From an uncultured Pelagibacteraceae bacterium (GTDB lineage: Bacteria > Pseudomonadota > Alphaproteobacteria > Pelagibacterales > Pelagibacteraceae), in assembly GCA_902543575.1 (NCBI GenBank), contig CACBYV010000002.1:62001-126000 (forward strand): a DNA stretch of 64,000 nucleotides, written 5' to 3'. A program made the position numbers and the translations under genes. The notes beneath the pieces were generated by a model. It saw nothing but the letters and a program-made list of their open reading frames with translations. It had not been told where the DNA came from and ran no database searches. Below are positions 21,205-29,215 of this stretch, piece by piece (positions within the stretch are counted from its first letter, which is position 1; each line of letters starts with the position of its first letter).

Positions 21205-22887
21205 TTAAACTGTTTTAACTGAAGTTCTCTTCATAATTACATACTGTTGTGCCATTGTAAGTACGTTGTTAATTGTCCAATATATAACTAACCCTGATGG
21301 AAAAGGTGCAAGTATCACTGTTAAAAATACAGGAAAAAACATAAATATTTTTTGTTGAATTGGATCTGGTGGTGTCGGATTAAGTTTTTGTTGCATCCAC
21401 ATTGTTACACCCATTGCTACTGGCCAAGCGCCGATAATTAAAAATGATGGGACATCATATGGCAACAAACCAAATAGATTAAACAAACTTGTTGGATCTC
21501 TTTCACTTAGATCATGTATCCAACCAAAAAAAGGCTGATGTCTCATTTCAATTGTTACAAACAACATTTTATAAATTGCAAAGAAGAAAGGTATTTGAAT
21601 TAAAATAGGCAAACACCCACTTACAGGATTCACCTTCTCTCTTTTATAAAGAGCCATCATTTCTTGCTGTAGCTTCATTTTATCTTCCTTATGAAGTTCT
21701 TTAAGCCTTACCATTTCGGGTTGAAGAACTTTCATTTTTGCCATAGATCTAAATGAGTAGTTAGCTAGAGGAAAAAATAATATTCTTATACAAGCGGTAA
21801 TTAGTATAATTGCAATTCCATAGTTGCCAGTCAATTTAAAGAAATAATCTGATATCAAAAATATTGGTTTTGTTAAGAAATATAGGAAACCCCAATCAAT
21901 TGCTAAATCAAATTTATTAATATTTAGTTTTTCTGCATAACCATCAACAACATCCACTTCTTTTGCTGCAATAATTACTTTTACCTGATTAGTTTTACTT
22001 TCATTAGCTCTGACTTCTGTTGCAGCAGTTTCTATAAAGTTAGCCTTAAATTTATTCTTATAATCAAAATCTGATCTAAAACTTTTATTATTTTCTGGGA
22101 TTAAACTTGTTATCCAATATTTATCTGTAATACCCATCCACCCTTTGTTAGCATTTACAGAGTACTTCTTGTCTTTAATGTCATCGTAATCTTCTTCAAC
22201 AAGATTATCGTCAAAAACTCCTAATAAACCTTCATGTAATATATAAAAATCAGTTACATCAGGAGCTACATTTCTAATAATCTGTCCGTAGGGATAAAAG
22301 TTATAAGTATTTTGAGTATTATTCGTAATTTTTTGGTTAACAGTAAATAAAAATTTATCATCAATACTTATTTCTTTCTCAAAAGTTATATCTTGCTCAT
22401 TATTCCATACCAATTTAATTGGACTGTTCGGTGTTAGTAATTTATTGCCAATAACTTCCCACTTTGTATTTGAATTAGGAACTTCAATATTTTTATTATT
22501 TATAGCCCAACCTGTTTCAATATAATAACCATTTTCAGACTCTTTAGGATTAAGTAAAACTACATTTTCATCAGTGTCTAGAGTTTCAGTATATTTCTTA
22601 AAAATCAGGTCATCAATTAAAGATCCCTCTAGAGAAATAGAACCTTTAATATTTTCATTTTCAAAAAATATTCTTTCAACTTTATTAATTGCCTCTGATC
22701 TAGAAATTTTATTATTCTCAATATTTTGCTCTATTTTAGGTGCTTCGTTTAGTTGAAGATTGTTTTTATTTTGATCATTATTAGTTAACTGCTTTGGATC
22801 AGGACTTGGTGGAGCAAAAAATAATCCATAGAGAATTATTACTGCTGCGCTCAATGAAATTGCTGCTATTACGTTTCTTGTGTCCAT
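21205..22887 (-). CDS. yidC: Membrane protein insertase YidC
   Basis: A 560-aa Gram-negative type YidC. An N-terminal anchor (about 7-27) is followed by a large periplasmic domain, then the conserved insertase core with transmembrane segments from about residue 340, including the hydrophilic-groove arginine in IRILFFPLANYS. It inserts and folds inner-membrane proteins alone or with SecYEG. It overlaps yidD by 1 base, within the standard rpmH-rnpA-yidD-yidC order. Confidence 0.96.
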   Translation of the reverse strand: MDTRNVIAAISLSAAVIILYGLFFAPPSPDPKQLTNNDQNKNNLQLNEAPKIEQNIENNKISRSEAINKVERIFFENENIKGSISLEGSLIDDLIFKKYTETLDTDENVVLLNPKESENGYYIETGWAINNKNIEVPNSNTKWEVIGNKLLTPNSPIKLVWNNEQDITFEKEISIDDKFLFTVNQKITNNTQNTYNFYPYGQIIRNVAPDVTDFYILHEGLLGVFDDNLVEEDYDDIKDKKYSVNANKGWMGITDKYWITSLIPENNKSFRSDFDYKNKFKANFIETAATEVRANESKTNQVKVIIAAKEVDVVDGYAEKLNINKFDLAIDWGFLYFLTKPIFLISDYFFKLTGNYGIAIILITACIRILFFPLANYSFRSMAKMKVLQPEMVRLKELHKEDKMKLQQEMMALYKREKVNPVSGCLPILIQIPFFFAIYKMLFVTIEMRHQPFFGWIHDLSERDPTSLFNLFGLLPYDVPSFLIIGAWPVAMGVTMWMQQKLNPTPPDPIQQKIFMFFPVFLTVILAPFPSGLVIYWTINNVLTMAQQYVIMKRTSVKTV

Positions 22888-23126
22888 TATTTAATATTCT
22901 TTTTCTTTACCGGATCATACCCATGTCCTCCTCCTAAAATTTTTATAGGATGACATGTTAAAATTCTTTTAATGCCTTTATAAGAACCTTTCAAAACACC
23001 ATATTCATTTAAACTATCAATAAAATATTCTGAACAGGTTGGAAGATATCTACAATTGTTACCTAAAACAGGTGAAATGAAATATTTATAAAATTTAATT
23101 AAATATATTAATCCTTTTTTAATCAT
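22887..23126 (-). CDS. yidD: Membrane protein insertion efficiency factor YidD
   Basis: A 79-aa protein with the family core CRYLPTCSEYFIDSL and CHPIKILGGGHGYDPV. It is thought to help YidC-dependent insertion at the inner membrane. It lies between rnpA (2-base gap) and yidC (1-base overlap), the conserved position. Confidence 0.94.
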   Translation of the reverse strand: MIKKGLIYLIKFYKYFISPVLGNNCRYLPTCSEYFIDSLNEYGVLKGSYKGIKRILTCHPIKILGGGHGYDPVKKKNIK

Positions 23127-23128
23127 AA

Positions 23129-23470
23129 CTATCTAATTTTTTTTAACTCACTAAAAAGTTTTATCTTAATAAAATTGTATTCATCTTCTAAAACAGATTT
23201 TCTAGCAATTAATAAGTAACTATAGTTAAGATTAATTTTAATTTTTTTTAAAGCCTCATTCATCATATTTCTTAATCTTCTTTTAATTTTATTTCTTATA
23301 ACAGCTGTACCAATCTTTTTTTTTGTAATAAAACTTATATTGAAATATCTATTACTTTTGTTTTCTAATCTCCTGTAAAAAATTGTTGAATATCTATTTG
23401 AAATTTTTTTACCATTTAAAATAAATTTAAAATCTTCATTTTTGGATAAACTTTTTAATTTAACCTGCAT
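23129..23470 (-). CDS. rnpA: Ribonuclease P protein component
   Basis: A 113-aa basic protein with the family signature RNKIKRRLRNMM and the SFITKKKIG strand. It binds the RNase P RNA and supports tRNA 5' maturation. Its ATG overlaps the rpmH stop by one base (TAATG). Confidence 0.93.
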   Translation of the reverse strand: MQVKLKSLSKNEDFKFILNGKKISNRYSTIFYRRLENKSNRYFNISFITKKKIGTAVIRNKIKRRLRNMMNEALKKIKINLNYSYLLIARKSVLEDEYNFIKIKLFSELKKIR

Positions 23471-23604
23471 TAAACAGTGAGTTTTTTTCTACCCTTACTT
23501 CTTCTTCTTCTAATTAGTTTTCTTCCACCTTTGGTCTTCATTTTAGACCTAAAACCATGCCTTCTTTTTCTCACTTTTTTACTAGGTTGATATGTACGTT
23601 TCAT
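23470..23604 (-). CDS. rpmH: 50S ribosomal protein L34
   Basis: A 44-aa, very basic protein. It begins [19 protein letters not shown] and ends GRKKLTV, an almost canonical L34. The stop overlaps the rnpA ATG by 1 base. The 84 bases upstream are shared with the divergent TVP38-type gene and must hold both promoters; the AT-rich sequence offers several TATA-like boxes, so I assign none. Confidence 0.97.
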   Translation of the reverse strand: MKRTYQPSKKVRKRRHGFRSKMKTKGGRKLIRRRRSKGRKKLTV

Positions 23605-23688
23605 ATTAAGGCTTCTTTTTTGTTAAATTTCGGTAGTTATACAATTTAATGTATATAAGTACAGCGATTTTTAATAAATTAGAACAAA

Positions 23689-24405
23689 ATGGAAAATGAA
23701 AATAAATTAAAAATTATTCTTGGTATTATATATCTTTCCATAGTTACTGGCTTTTTGTTGCTTTTTTTTAGCTATTTCTCATTTGACGATTTTTCAAGTT
23801 TTGAACTTATAAAAAATAATAGAGATAAATTAAATGATATCAAAAATTCCAATCTTTTAATTGCTAGTATTTTATTTTTTATTGGAGTGATTATTTGGGT
23901 TATGCTCTTAGGATTTGGTTCACCAGTTTTTTTAATTGGAGGATTTATATTTGGGAAATGGGTTGGAACAATACTTATTGTATTTGGTTTATCAATAGGA
24001 GCAACTCTTTTATACATCAGCGCAAATTATTTTTTTAAAGATTTAATTAAAAAAAAATTTTCATCTAGATTTTCTAATCTTACTGAAAAATTTAAAGAAA
24101 ATGAATTTACTTTTTTTCTGATATATAGATTTGTTGGTGGAATACCTTTCTTTATTTCAAACATTTTGCCAACATTATTTAATGTAAGAATTAAAAATTT
24201 CTTTTTAGGATCTGTTATTGGAATGACCCCCCAGTTATTTGTTGGAGCCTCACTTGGTGCAGGCCTAAATAAAGTTATTGAAAATAATCAAGAACCTCCA
24301 AGTATATTTGATATAATTTTAACTCCAGACATTTATGTACCTGTAATCGGCATGATAATATTAGTTATAACTGGATTTATAATTAAAAAAAAATTCTACA
24401 AATAA
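23689..24405 (+). CDS. TVP38/TMEM64-family (VTT domain) inner-membrane protein
   Basis: A 238-aa polytopic protein with about five or six hydrophobic segments. It has the SNARE-associated/VTT signature GSPVFLIGGFIFGKWVGT followed by a re-entrant hydrophobic stretch, and FFLIYRFVGGIPFFISN near the middle, where the conserved Arg-x-x-GGIPF pattern is typical. Relatives (DedA/TVP38) have been linked to lipid scrambling or transport; the substrate here is unknown. The stop lies 1 base before the 3' end of the convergent tRNA-Thr. Confidence 0.85.
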   Translation: MENENKLKIILGIIYLSIVTGFLLLFFSYFSFDDFSSFELIKNNRDKLNDIKNSNLLIASILFFIGVIIWVMLLGFGSPVFLIGGFIFGKWVGTILIVFGLSIGATLLYISANYFFKDLIKKKFSSRFSNLTEKFKENEFTFFLIYRFVGGIPFFISNILPTLFNVRIKNFFLGSVIGMTPQLFVGASLGAGLNKVIENNQEPPSIFDIILTPDIYVPVIGMIILVITGFIIKKKFYK

Positions 24406-24406
24406 C

Positions 24407-24480
24407 TGGTGCCCTCACCCAGAATTGAACTGGAAACTCATCCTTACCATGGATGTGTTATACCATTTAACTATAAGGGC
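24407..24480 (-). tRNA. tRNA-Thr (anticodon GGT)
   Basis: A 74-base tRNA on the minus strand. Acceptor GCCCTTA pairs with TGAGGGC, including one G-U; anticodon stem CATCC/GGATG with loop ATGGTAA gives anticodon GGT; T-loop TTCAATT; discriminator A and an encoded CCA. It converges on the TVP38-type gene with a 1-base gap. Its promoter must lie in the roughly 90 bases shared with the divergent small gene at 24575. Confidence 0.95.
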
Positions 24481-24574
24481 AATTTTTAGTTAAATTAGTG
24501 TATAAAATTGTTTTTTTCAAATAATTGCCTTAATTTTTTACGAAAATCGGTTATATCTAAATTAGGTAAATGAT

Positions 24575-24772
24575 ATGGGAATTCACTACGATTATAAATC
24601 GACAAGAGGAGCTAAGGCTATGGAGAAGCAGGCTAAAAGAGAAAAAAAGCTTGCTGAAAAAAGAGCAAAAAAAATAGCCAAACAAGGTGAACCCAAAATT
24701 CCAGAGGATAAAACAATACCAATCGATCAAGTAATAACTTTGGATCACCTTACTAATCCAGACAAAAAGTAA
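24575..24772 (+). CDS. Small charged protein of unknown function, 65 aa
   Basis: A 65-aa hydrophilic protein starting MGIHYDYKSTRGAKAMEKQ, then a Lys/Glu/Ala-rich helix (residues about 14-38) and an acidic Pro/Ile tail. No cysteine, signal or membrane segment. The helix looks coiled-coil or nucleic-acid associated, but no family can be named with confidence. It runs into another small basic gene 5 bases later and then dcd, all in one direction. Composition matches its neighbours. Confidence 0.65.
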   Translation: MGIHYDYKSTRGAKAMEKQAKREKKLAEKRAKKIAKQGEPKIPEDKTIPIDQVITLDHLTNPDKK

Positions 24773-24777
24773 TCAAG

Positions 24778-24879
24778 ATGGACAGGAAGAAGGATAAAAA
24801 AGCTAAACTCGAAGAAGCTTTGCGTAAAAACTTAAGAAAAAGAAAAATTTTTCAAAGAAAAAATAAAAAAAATAAATAA
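24778..24879 (+). CDS. Very small basic protein, 33 aa
   Basis: A 33-codon frame starting MDRKKDKKAKLEEALRKNL and ending in a Lys/Arg/Asn-rich tail; more than half of the residues are Lys or Arg. The stop codon directly precedes the dcd ATG, and the upstream gene ends 5 bases before, so it fits tightly in an operon. The EALRKNLRKRK pattern recalls short conserved proteins near murA in other alphaproteobacteria, from memory only. Possibly RNA- or ribosome-binding; function unknown. Confidence 0.5.
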   Translation: MDRKKDKKAKLEEALRKNLRKRKIFQRKNKKNK

Positions 24880-25434
24880 ATGTCAGTGCAATCAGATAAG
24901 TGGATAATCAAAATGGCGAAAGAACAAGCTATGATTTCACCATTTGAGGATAAACAAATAAGGGAAGGGAAAATTTCATTTGGTGTTTCTTCATACGGGT
25001 ACGATGCGAGAGTATCTAATGAATTTAAAATATTTACTAATGTTAACTCTGAAATTGTAGATCCAAAAAATTTTAAACCAACAAATTTTGTAACAAAAGA
25101 ATCTGATGAATGCATTATTCCACCTAATTCTTTTGTTTTAGCAAGAACAGTAGAATATTTTAAAATTCCTAGTGATGTCTTAGTTATTTGTTTAGGTAAG
25201 TCCACTTATGCAAGATGTGGAATAATTGTTAATGTAACACCTTTGGAACCAGGATGGGAAGGTCATGTGACCCTTGAATTTTCTAATACAACTCCATTAC
25301 CAGCGAAAATATATGCAAATGAGGGTGTAGCTCAATTTATATTTTTAAAAGGGAATGAGAAACCTGATGTTTCATATGCCGACAGAAATGGAAAATATAT
25401 GGGCCAAAAAGGGGTAACACTTCCCAAAATTTAA
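24880..25434 (+). CDS. dcd: dCTP deaminase
   Basis: A 184-aa homotrimeric dUTPase-fold enzyme converting dCTP to dUTP for thymidylate synthesis. Signature segments: [45 protein letters not shown] and [10 protein letters not shown]. Normal length. It starts directly after the small basic gene and ends 1 base before murA. Confidence 0.96.
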   Translation: MSVQSDKWIIKMAKEQAMISPFEDKQIREGKISFGVSSYGYDARVSNEFKIFTNVNSEIVDPKNFKPTNFVTKESDECIIPPNSFVLARTVEYFKIPSDVLVICLGKSTYARCGIIVNVTPLEPGWEGHVTLEFSNTTPLPAKIYANEGVAQFIFLKGNEKPDVSYADRNGKYMGQKGVTLPKI

Positions 25435-25435
25435 A

Positions 25436-26698
25436 ATGGATAAATTTAGAATTAATGGTCCCTCTAAGATCAGAGGAGAGGTATCAATTTCCGGAAGTAA
25501 AAATGCTGCTCTACCAATACTCGCTGCAACTTTACTCTTTGATAAAAATGTAACAATTAAAAATCTTCCGCGAGTTAAAGATATAGATACAATGCTTAAT
25601 TTAATAAAATCATTAGGAAAAAATATTAGCTTTAAAAATAACAAAAAAATTGCGACAATTTCAAAAGGAAAAAAAAATAATTTTTTTGCACCGTATTCTC
25701 TCGTTAAAACAATGAGAGCAGGAATTTTAGTTCTTGGTCCTTTATTGGCGAAAAATAAAAAAGCAAAAGTAAGTAGCCCAGGTGGTTGTAGTATAGGGGT
25801 AAGACCAATAGATATACATTTAAAAGCTATATCAAAGTTAGGTGTTAAAATAAAAATTGAAAAAGGATATGTTAATGCAACAGCTCAAGAAGGATTAGTT
25901 GGTTCAGAAATAAGATTTTCAAAAATATCAGTTGGAGCTACCGAAAATTGCATTCTTGCTGCTTGTCTTGCAAAAGGAACAACAACAATAAAGAATTGTG
26001 CTATAGAGCCTGAGATAAAGGATCTAACAAATTTTCTTAAAACAGCAGGTGCTAAGATCAAATGGATTGGTAAAAGAACTCTAAAAATAGAGGGTGTTAG
26101 AACATTAAAGAGTATAAATTACTCAATCATGAATGATAGAATTGAAGCAGGCACTTTTTGTGTAGCTGCATGTTTAAATAGTGGAAAATTAAAAATTAAA
26201 AACTTTGAGCCAAAAATTATCAATACAGAGATAAATTTGCTTAAGAAAATTGGGGCAAAGATAAAAACCACAAAAAATACAATTCAAATTAAGGGACCAA
26301 AAAAAATTAAAAGTTTGGATTTTTTAAAAACTGGAGAATATCCAAACTTCCCCACTGATTTGCAAGCTCAAGTTATGGTATTATTAACTAAAGCAAATGG
26401 GAAAAGTACAATTGAAGAAAATATATTTGAAAATAGATTTATGCATGTTCCAGAATTAAAAAGATTAGGTGCAAAAATAAATATTAAAGGTAACAAGGCA
26501 ATTATTGAAGGAACTAATAATCTAGAGGGAGCTGAGTTAATGTCTAGTGATTTAAGGGCATCAGTAGCTCTAGTTTTAGCAGCTTTTATTTCAAGAGGAA
26601 CATCTATTATAAATAGAGTATATCATTTAGACCGAGGTTACGAAAAAATTGAAAATAAATTAAAAAAAATTGGGGTAAAAATTAAAAGAATATCTTAG
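25436..26698 (+). CDS. murA: UDP-N-acetylglucosamine 1-carboxyvinyltransferase
   Basis: A 420-aa enolpyruvyl transferase for the first committed step of peptidoglycan synthesis. It begins with the substrate motif SGSKNAALP, carries catalytic Cys118 in SSPGGCSIGVRPID, and has LMSSDLRASVALVLA near the C-terminus. Because the cysteine is retained rather than replaced by Asp, fosfomycin sensitivity would be expected from family knowledge. The stop overlaps the GTG start of the next gene by one base. Confidence 0.96.
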   Translation: MDKFRINGPSKIRGEVSISGSKNAALPILAATLLFDKNVTIKNLPRVKDIDTMLNLIKSLGKNISFKNNKKIATISKGKKNNFFAPYSLVKTMRAGILVLGPLLAKNKKAKVSSPGGCSIGVRPIDIHLKAISKLGVKIKIEKGYVNATAQEGLVGSEIRFSKISVGATENCILAACLAKGTTTIKNCAIEPEIKDLTNFLKTAGAKIKWIGKRTLKIEGVRTLKSINYSIMNDRIEAGTFCVAACLNSGKLKIKNFEPKIINTEINLLKKIGAKIKTTKNTIQIKGPKKIKSLDFLKTGEYPNFPTDLQAQVMVLLTKANGKSTIEENIFENRFMHVPELKRLGAKINIKGNKAIIEGTNNLEGAELMSSDLRASVALVLAAFISRGTSIINRVYHLDRGYEKIENKLKKIGVKIKRIS

Positions 26699-27099
26699 TG
26701 AATAGTTTTTTAAAGAAAGTAATCGCTCAATCTCCAGATGACTTACAAATTATATCAGCAATATGCGCAGAGTCTAAAGTCAAAATTTCTGATATAAAAT
26801 ATTTGCCATCTACAAAAATTTTTTTACTTTCTGTTTTAAGAATAGATAAGGAATCAGATAGTAGCAAACCTATTAATAGTATTATAAAATTTGAATTTAT
26901 TGAAAGTTCCAAGTCTAAAAACATTAACCAATCCAATGTAGATTTAACTTTAGAATTATTTGCAATTGATATTTTTAAAAAAAAAGAAAATTTTGAAATA
27001 GTTCTGTTATTTTCGAAAAATGGAATTATAACACTGTCCACAGAAGTTATTGATGTAACGTTAGAAGACCAAAAAATTGAAAATGATAAAAGTAATTAA
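26698..27099 (+). CDS. DUF2948-family protein
   Basis: A 133-aa cytoplasmic protein. Segments SPDDLQIISAICAESKV and DLTLELFAID fit the DUF2948 family, which lies between murA and hisD in many alphaproteobacteria. Function unknown. Starts with GTG overlapping the murA TAG by one base, and overlaps hisD by 17 bases. The position and coupling suggest expression together with murA and hisD. Confidence 0.78.
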   Translation: MNSFLKKVIAQSPDDLQIISAICAESKVKISDIKYLPSTKIFLLSVLRIDKESDSSKPINSIIKFEFIESSKSKNINQSNVDLTLELFAIDIFKKKENFEIVLLFSKNGIITLSTEVIDVTLEDQKIENDKSN

Positions 27100-28345
27100 T
27101 TGTAAGAAAAAAAATTATAAAAGAGAATTAGTATCTTTTTTGGATAAAAGGAGATCTGGAAAAGCAGTAGACACTTCGATAGTTCCAAAAATTTTAAAAG
27201 ACATCAAAATTAATGGAAGAAAAGCACTTTTAAAGTATGAGAAAAAGTTTAGTAAAAATTCAGAGATAGTTCCTTCAAAAGATAAAGTAAACAAAGCAAT
27301 TAATACATTAGAACCTAAGATTAAAAAAAGTATCGATTTAGCCTATAATAGAATTTTTAAGTTTCATTCACTACAAAAACCAAAAAATATTAAGTATGTA
27401 GATAATTTTAAAAATAAACTTGAATATAAGCATGTGCCACTACAGTCTGTAGGTGTTTATGTACCAGCTAATTTACCATCCACATTATTAATGAATGCAG
27501 TGCCTGCAAAAATTTCTGGAGTAAAAAGAATTGTTTTGGCCAATCCAAAACTTAATGGAAAACTAAATCCTGCTGTTCTTTATGCAGCTAAAAAAGTTGG
27601 AATTAAGGAAATTTACTCAATGGGTGGTGCCCAAGCTATAGCAAGTTTAGCGTATATTCAAAAAGTGAATAAAATTGTTGGGCCTGGAAATATTTATGTT
27701 GCAAGAAGCAAACGTGAAGTCTTTGGTGATGTTGGAACAGAAGGAATGGTCGCTGGGCCTAGTGAAATTTGTGTTTTAGCAGATGGTAAAACTGATCTAA
27801 ATCAAGTTATAACATCTATGATCGGACAAGCAGAACATGATATAAATTCTCAATGTGTTTTAATTACGAAAGACAAAAAATTAGCAAACAAATTTAATAT
27901 AGAAATAAAAGAAAGTATGAAAAAAATTCAAAGGAAAAAAGTTGTTTTAAAAAGTTTAAAAAATAATGGATTAATTGTGTTAGCCCAAAGTGATAAGCAA
28001 ATAATAGAAGCAATTAATGAAGTTGCTCCAGAGCACTTAGAAATTAATGTGTCTAATTATAAAAAGTATTTAAATCAAATTCATAATGCAGGAAGTATTA
28101 TGATTGGAAAGTATTCTCCAATGGCTGTCTCAGATTATAATGTTGGTTCAAACCATGTATTACCAACTTTAGGATCTGCAAAATTTTCATCTGGACTAAA
28201 TCTTAGTGAATTTTACAAAAAAATTAGCCATATAACTCTTACAAAAAAAGGTATTGAGAAATTAGGAGAATCCGCTACACATCTCGCTGAGTATGAAGAA
28301 CTAGATAATCATGCTCAAAGTATTAAATCTAGAATGAGGAGATAA
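27083..28345 (+). CDS. hisD: Histidinol dehydrogenase
   Basis: A 420-aa zinc- and NAD-dependent enzyme for the last two oxidations of histidine biosynthesis. Key segments: [45 protein letters not shown] and EHLEINV. I choose ATG at 27083, six bases after an in-frame TTG; both overlap the DUF2948 gene. infA follows 4 bases after the stop. hisS, hisZ and hisG lie within the next 5 kb. Confidence 0.96.
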   Translation: MIKVINCKKKNYKRELVSFLDKRRSGKAVDTSIVPKILKDIKINGRKALLKYEKKFSKNSEIVPSKDKVNKAINTLEPKIKKSIDLAYNRIFKFHSLQKPKNIKYVDNFKNKLEYKHVPLQSVGVYVPANLPSTLLMNAVPAKISGVKRIVLANPKLNGKLNPAVLYAAKKVGIKEIYSMGGAQAIASLAYIQKVNKIVGPGNIYVARSKREVFGDVGTEGMVAGPSEICVLADGKTDLNQVITSMIGQAEHDINSQCVLITKDKKLANKFNIEIKESMKKIQRKKVVLKSLKNNGLIVLAQSDKQIIEAINEVAPEHLEINVSNYKKYLNQIHNAGSIMIGKYSPMAVSDYNVGSNHVLPTLGSAKFSSGLNLSEFYKKISHITLTKKGIEKLGESATHLAEYEELDNHAQSIKSRMRR

Positions 28346-28349
28346 TAAT

Positions 28350-28565
28350 TTGAGTAAACAGGATACGTTGGAGTTTGAAGGTGTGGTAACAGATCTTCTT
28401 CCTAATGCTATGTTTAGAGTTAAACTAGATAATGGTCATAATGTTACGGCTCACACGGCAGGAAAACTTAGAAAAAATCGTATTCGTGTTTTACAAGGAG
28501 ATAGAGTGAAATTGGAAGTATCTCCATACGATTTATCAAAGGGTCGTATAATTTTTAGATCTTAA
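28350..28565 (+). CDS. infA: Translation initiation factor IF-1
   Basis: A 71-aa S1/OB-fold protein with typical IF-1 sequence: [38 protein letters not shown] and GRIIFR. It binds the ribosomal A site during initiation. The start is TTG at 28350, preceded by a GAGGAGA ribosome-binding site (from about 28336) that overlaps the hisD end; no ATG fits the conserved N-terminus. tRNA-Phe begins 3 bases after the stop, implying joint transcription. Confidence 0.96.
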   Translation: MSKQDTLEFEGVVTDLLPNAMFRVKLDNGHNVTAHTAGKLRKNRIRVLQGDRVKLEVSPYDLSKGRIIFRS

Positions 28566-28568
28566 TAT

Positions 28569-28644
28569 GGCTTCGTAGCTCAGTTGGTAGAGCAGAGCCC
28601 TGAAAAGGCTTGTGTCGCTGGTTCGAGTCCCGCCGAAGCCACCA
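28569..28644 (+). tRNA. tRNA-Phe (anticodon GAA)
   Basis: A 76-base tRNA: acceptor GGCTTCG paired with CGAAGCC, D-arm GCTC...GAGC, anticodon loop CTGAAAA giving GAA, T-loop GTTCGAGTC, discriminator A and encoded CCA. It lies 3 bases after infA. Confidence 0.97.
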
Positions 28645-28711
28645 CTCCCATGTGGTATTAATATCCATCATTATGCTTGCATTCAAAATTAAAATCTAAT
28701 ACCTATCCATC

Positions 28712-28736
28712 AGCTATTTATAGCTAATTATATAAT
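28712..28736 (+). promoter_or_regulatory. Inverted repeat and -10 box ahead of cspA
   Basis: The 115-base gap between tRNA-Phe and cspA holds the perfect dyad AGCTAT-TT-ATAGCT (28712-28725), followed by TATAAT at 28731-28736. The latter could be the cspA -10, giving a leader of about 17 bases with an AAGAAAGAG ribosome-binding region. No good -35 is seen at the right distance, and the dyad overlaps where one would lie, so it may be an operator. Weak inference. Confidence 0.35.
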
Positions 28737-28759
28737 AACAAAGAAAGAGTAACTAAAGT

Positions 28760-28972
28760 ATGAGTACATTAAAAGGCAAAGTAAAGTGGTTCAACGGTAA
28801 GAAGGGCTACGGTTTTATTGAAAGAGAAGACGGAGAAAAAGATTGTTTCGTTCATGCGAGTGCAGTTAGAGAAGCTGGGCTAAGATTTTTGAATGAAAAC
28901 GATGCTATAGAATTCGAAATTCAAGATGGCGAAAAAGGTCCAAGCGCTGTAAATTTGAAAAAATTAGGTTAA
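28760..28972 (+). CDS. cspA: Cold-shock-domain protein
   Basis: A 70-aa single cold-shock domain with RNP1 [10 protein letters not shown] and RNP2 CFVHASAV; it begins [19 protein letters not shown]. It binds single-stranded RNA or DNA and acts as an RNA chaperone or antiterminator. GC content is a little higher than that of neighbouring genes, as expected for a conserved, highly expressed gene. A strong hairpin follows 30 bases after the stop. Confidence 0.93.
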   Translation: MSTLKGKVKWFNGKKGYGFIEREDGEKDCFVHASAVREAGLRFLNENDAIEFEIQDGEKGPSAVNLKKLG

Positions 28973-29002
28973 TAAAATTTAATTCATCAAAAATATTTGT
29001 AT

Positions 29003-29036
29003 AGGAATAGGATATGTTAAAAACATAGCTATTCCT
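29003..29036 (+). terminator. Long hairpin downstream of cspA (possible terminator or processing site)
   Basis: Outer stem AGGAATAG/CTATTCCT (8 bp, perfect), a small internal loop, then inner stem TATGTT/AACATA (6 bp) closed by an AAA loop: 14 base pairs in all. It is the strongest hairpin I noticed in the window. No U-run follows, so it is not a classic intrinsic terminator; it could protect the cspA 3' end, act in Rho-independent pausing, or be part of a small RNA. Confidence 0.45.
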
Positions 29037-29090
29037 GTGCAAAACCTTTTCTTGCTTGCATTTAAAAAAAAAAATGCTAATTACACAGCA

Positions 29091-29165
29091 ATGAATAAAT
29101 TCGTTATTATTAACAGAGAAACTCACAGACATCATTTTCATGCTGGCTGCAAGCTAGCTATTTAA
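29091..29165 (+). CDS. Candidate leader peptide rich in histidine codons, 24 codons
   Basis: An ATG-initiated 24-codon frame between cspA and tRNA-His/hisS. It contains the cluster THRHHFH: four His codons (29124, 29130, 29133, 29139) within six codons. The last seven codons overlap a GC-rich hairpin (29142-29158) followed by a T-rich stretch. This arrangement resembles leader peptides of amino-acid operons, and the next genes are tRNA-His, hisS, hisZ and hisG. There is no clear ribosome-binding site, and frames this short occur by chance, so it is a hypothesis. Confidence 0.35.
   Translation: MNKFVIINRETHRHHFHAGCKLAI
29142..29158 (+). terminator. Hairpin directly after the histidine codons (possible attenuator)
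   Basis: GCTGGC-TGCAA-GCTAGC forms a 6-bp stem with one G-U pair, followed by TATTTAATTATTT. It could be a weak intrinsic terminator or attenuator upstream of tRNA-His. It begins at the base after the fourth His codon of the small reading frame. Confidence 0.35.
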
Positions 29166-29197
29166 TTATTTATAAATTTAATTTTATCCACATTTAG

Positions 29198-29203
29198 TAT
29201 AAA
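29198..29203 (+). promoter_or_regulatory. Candidate -10 box of tRNA-His/hisS
   Basis: TATAAA lies 12 bases before the mature 5' end of tRNA-His, so a transcript starting about 29210 would carry a 6-base tRNA leader. No good -35 is visible. If real, tRNA-His and hisS have their own promoter downstream of the His-rich frame, which would weaken an attenuation model. Confidence 0.35.
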
Positions 29204-29215
29204 ACAGTAGAAGGA

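Noticed and set aside
29058-29077. Hairpin GCATTT...AAATGC with an all-A loop
   Set aside because: Stem is mostly A-T with an A-run loop; likely a by-product of composition.
29054-29154. 7-base complementarity GCTTGCA/TGCAAGC that could compete with the 29142 hairpin
   Set aside because: A match of this length is expected by chance in a 240-base region, so I do not use it as evidence for an attenuator switch.
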